Shown here piece by piece: positions 61,713-64,000 of a stretch of 64,000 nucleotides of DNA. Positions within the stretch are counted from its first letter, which is position 1. Each line of letters begins with the position of its first letter. Under the pieces are notes generated by a model. The model saw nothing but the letters and a program-made list of their open reading frames with translations, was not told the origin of the DNA and made no database searches. Both the position numbers and the translations under genes were made by a program. This stretch comes from Flavobacterium sp. (GTDB lineage Bacteria; Bacteroidota; Bacteroidia; Flavobacteriales; Flavobacteriaceae): positions 30,088 to 94,087 of the forward strand of contig JACMLU010000015.1 in NCBI GenBank assembly GCA_014379405.1. Reading direction: 5' to 3'.

Positions 61713-61850
61713 AAAAAATAAAAAGTGAATTATTTTTTTATTTTCTTTGAAACTGTTGGTTTTAAAGGGATTTATAGTATAAGTTTTGTCAATTTATAAT
61801 TATTGTTATTTTGATTGTAGATTTGTGATGATGTATTTGTCAGGGGTCTT

Positions 61851-61886
61851 GGTGTCTTATTGACGATTAGATTTGTCTGCTTCGGC
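61851..61886 (+). promoter_or_regulatory. LytTR-type direct repeats upstream of the kinase gene
   Basis: GTGTCTTATTGACGA (61851-61865) and TTGTCTGCTTCGGCC (61872-61886), starts exactly 21 bp apart, related to the pair at 58457-58492. They lie about 140 bp before the ATG at 62024. No convincing TAnnTTTG box was found at the expected distance. Nothing else was seen in 61713-62023. Confidence 0.6.
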
Positions 61887-62023
61887 CAGTAATTGGTTTT
61901 AGGTTTAAATGGCAAGCCTTATTTTTACCTGTTATAATGAGCTGAAAAATAGAGGTCAGTTTTTAAGATTAAACAATTTAGCTTACCTTTAACTTAGCCT
62001 TTTAAATTTAAATAAAGACTTTT

Positions 62024-63043
62024 ATGAATGCAAAACCGTTTAAAGTTTCACTATGGCTCATTTGGGGCAGCTCTTTAGCCATAGGACTTTTGTCGTCAAT
62101 TCCTAAAATAACAGAACTGCATTTGAAGCCCGGAGAAGCATTGGTTAATTCCTTGATTACTTTTCTGTTTGCCATTTTTGTTTGGTATCTCAATATTTAT
62201 ATGCTTCCCAAAAACTATAAAAAGAACGACTCGAAAGGAATATCAACCTTAAGGCTTTTATGGAACTTACTTTTAGGTATTGGTGTTATGCTGGCACTAT
62301 CTTATTTGCAACAATTATTGCTTCCCTATTTGGAATTTGGTCCTACAATGTTAATGTTTGAAGTTCGTGGAGTATTTATTAACCTGATATTCTATATGTT
62401 TTTGCAAATACTTTATCAAAGTCATCATAACCAACAGGTAGGAGTGGCTTTAGAACGTTCAAAGTCTATTTTTATGGATGCACAATACGAACTGTTAAAA
62501 CAGCAAATCAACCCACATTTTCTTTTTAACAGTTTAAATACCTTAAAATCAATGGTAGAAACCCGAGATGAACACACGGTGGAATTTATATTGAAGCTGT
62601 CTGATTTTTATCGGTTTACACTCGAAAGCAGAAAACTGGATTTAATAAGACTCAAAGAAGAACTCGAAATAGTAAAAGCGTATATGTTTTTGCTTAAAAG
62701 CCGCTTTGAAGATGGTATTGATTTGAATATTGCAGTTGAGGAAAATGCCCTGGATTCATTCATTCCACCTTTTACGTTGCAGTTATTATTGGAAAATTGT
62801 GTAAAACACAACATTGTCTCCTTAGATAAGCCACTGCGAATAAGAATATACAGTCAAGATAATTTTATCATTGTGGAAAATCCTATTCAGCTTAAAACTA
62901 CTGCTGAAACATCAACCGGTATTGGCTTGGAAAACATTAACCAACGTTACCTACATTTATTAGACAAAAAAATAGAAATAACTGATGCGAATACCACATT
63001 CGCCATAAAACTACCAATTATATATGAATATTCTAATCATTGA
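62024..63043 (+). CDS. LytS-like membrane histidine kinase (His_kinase family)
   Basis: 339 residues. Four membrane helices in the first 140 residues (LIWGSSLAIGLLSSI, SLITFLFAIFVWYLNIYML, LLLGIGVMLALSYL, INLIFYMFLQILYQ). The phosphoacceptor motif is LKQQINPHFLFNSLNTLKSMV, and the ATPase part has LLLENCVKHN and GIGLENINQRYLHL. No periplasmic sensor domain, so the signal may be membrane-borne. The regulator gene overlaps its 3' end by 20 bp, indicating translational coupling. Direct repeats upstream suggest autoregulation. Confidence 0.94.
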   Translation: MNAKPFKVSLWLIWGSSLAIGLLSSIPKITELHLKPGEALVNSLITFLFAIFVWYLNIYMLPKNYKKNDSKGISTLRLLWNLLLGIGVMLALSYLQQLLLPYLEFGPTMLMFEVRGVFINLIFYMFLQILYQSHHNQQVGVALERSKSIFMDAQYELLKQQINPHFLFNSLNTLKSMVETRDEHTVEFILKLSDFYRFTLESRKLDLIRLKEELEIVKAYMFLLKSRFEDGIDLNIAVEENALDSFIPPFTLQLLLENCVKHNIVSLDKPLRIRIYSQDNFIIVENPIQLKTTAETSTGIGLENINQRYLHLLDKKIEITDANTTFAIKLPIIYEYSNH

Positions 63044-63785
63044 AGACGAGCTTAAAGCGGCAAAGTCATTAATTACAATGATAGCCGCTGTTAGACCAAC
63101 CGCAAAGATTGTGTCTCAGCTGCAAAGTGTAGAAAGTGTTGTAAAGTATTTTTCTGAAAATAATATGCCCGATCTTATTTTTATGGATATCCAACTGGCA
63201 GACGGACTTTCTTTTGACATTTTTAAAAAGGTTACCATTAGCTGTCCAGTCATTTTTTGTACTGCATATAATGAATATTCGTTAGAAGCTTTTAAGGCCA
63301 ATGGTATCGATTATATACTAAAGCCTTTTTCAAGGGAAGATATAGAAATCGCTTTTGGAAAAGTTGAGCAGCTTAAAAATTATTTTCAGCAAAATTTGGT
63401 TCCAGATATCGGAAATTTGTTGAGTAGATTGGATCCGCAAGTAGGAAAGAAGAGTTTCTTGGTGTTTAAGCACAATAAGTACGTCACTGTTCCAACCGAT
63501 GCCATAGCTTATTTTTGCATCAAACATGAAATGGTACATATCGTATGTCTTGATAAACAGGAATACCCTATCAATCAATCATTGGAACAAATTTTTTCAC
63601 TGTTATCACCTTCCATGTTTTACCGATTGAATCGACAATACATTATTAATTTTAATGCGATTAAGGAAATAGAGCCTTATTTTGCGCGAAAATTGTACGT
63701 AAAGCTGATCATTCCTACTGAAGAAAGGCTTTTGGTAAACAAGGAGAAATCAAGTAGTTTTTTGCATTGGATGGAAAATAGGTAG
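63024..63785 (+). CDS. LytTR-family response regulator
   Basis: 253 residues. Receiver domain with phosphoacceptor Asp near residue 55 (IFMDIQLADG), Thr in FCTAYNEYS and KPFSRED. The C-terminal LytTR domain (FLVFKHNKYVTVPTDAIAYF, YPINQSLEQIFSLL, MFYRLNRQYIINFNAIKEI) binds paired direct repeats. It overlaps the kinase gene by 20 bp. Likely targets are its own operon and the exported hydrolase at 57345, whose promoters carry matching 21-bp repeats (inference). Confidence 0.94.
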   Translation: MNILIIEDELKAAKSLITMIAAVRPTAKIVSQLQSVESVVKYFSENNMPDLIFMDIQLADGLSFDIFKKVTISCPVIFCTAYNEYSLEAFKANGIDYILKPFSREDIEIAFGKVEQLKNYFQQNLVPDIGNLLSRLDPQVGKKSFLVFKHNKYVTVPTDAIAYFCIKHEMVHIVCLDKQEYPINQSLEQIFSLLSPSMFYRLNRQYIINFNAIKEIEPYFARKLYVKLIIPTEERLLVNKEKSSSFLHWMENR

Positions 63786-63860
63786 CATTATATTAATCGA
63801 CTTTAGTACTTAAATATTAGAAAGTATTATTCCTTTTCATAAACAGAAGCCGCCCATTAC

Positions 63861-64000
63861 TGGACTGCCCCCAAAAAGTTAGACACTATTTGAGGGCATT
63901 TTTATGGAAAGAAAAGTTAAGTACAATTACGAATTTAAACTTCGCTGTGTAAATGAAGTTTTAAGAAACCATCAAGCAATAATTGCTATAGCCAAAGAAA
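63861..64000 (+). mobile_element. IS3-family element, left end and start of orfA (cut by window edge)
   Basis: The left terminal repeat begins TGGACTGCCCCCAAAAAGTT at 63861. The transposase orfA starts at ATG 63904 (MERKVKYNYEFKLRCVNEVL), a helix-turn-helix of IS3-family type. The element is complete at this end and runs off the window. Confidence 0.85.

Overview
The window is A+T-rich DNA from a Bacteroidota genome, most likely Flavobacterium or a close relative. Evidence: promoters of the TAnnTTTG (-7) type precede several genes, Shine-Dalgarno sequences are weak or absent, and many exported proteins carry Bacteroidota-style Sec or lipoprotein signals. Families typical of the group are frequent (M13 peptidase lipoprotein, HD-PycTM, YceI, OMPLA, LytS/LytTR, DUF2024, DUF2798). 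No rRNA, tRNA or CRISPR array was seen.

Layout. 0-13.3 kb is mostly housekeeping or conserved: a 5'-truncated galE, fbp, a DUF885 remnant, an M13 peptidase, a large phosphoesterase/outer-membrane barrel fusion, an HD-Pycsar-effector membrane protein and a large GAF protein. 13.4-16 kb is an operator-controlled hydrolase/SDR/TetR unit. 16-28.4 kb has an IS6 relic, a histidine kinase with a sigma-54-type response regulator, and a long same-strand run of mostly exported hydrolases with a small transporter and an outer-membrane porin. 28.5-38.6 kb is a rearranged segment: a 130-bp inverted repeat brackets an OMPLA/YceI/pirin/Crp block and a quinone-detoxification-like operon (VOC dioxygenase, MhqD-like hydrolase, cupin), and a second OMPLA copy is followed by collapsed copies of YceI and Crp. 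38.6-51 kb holds two copies of an epoxide hydrolase-cupin-Ohr module, a third epoxide hydrolase, nitrilase, MsrA, a flavin monooxygenase and several broken genes. 51-57 kb is a Crp/Fnr-linked set (YceI, tautomerase, SDR, DJ-1, cupin, NTF2-like, nitronate monooxygenase). 57-64 kb holds an exported epoxide-hydrolase-like protein, an SDR with its TetR regulator and a LytS/LytTR pair; an IS3-type element begins at the right edge.

Taken together, 13-62 kb reads as an accessory island for handling reactive electrophiles and oxidants (epoxides, quinones, organic peroxides, nitronates, nitriles), with an unusual share of the enzymes exported to the periplasm. Six Asp-nucleophile alpha/beta hydrolases, two Ohr proteins and at least six regulators are present. 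Four separate regulatory codes can be read from the DNA: two TetR-type palindromes, a TTGnnCTAGnnCAA palindrome around the quinone-type genes, a TGTGA-N6-TCACA-like palindrome beside a Crp regulator, and 21-bp-spaced direct repeats that match a LytTR mode of binding. Duplication, gene splitting and IS relics show repeated recombination.
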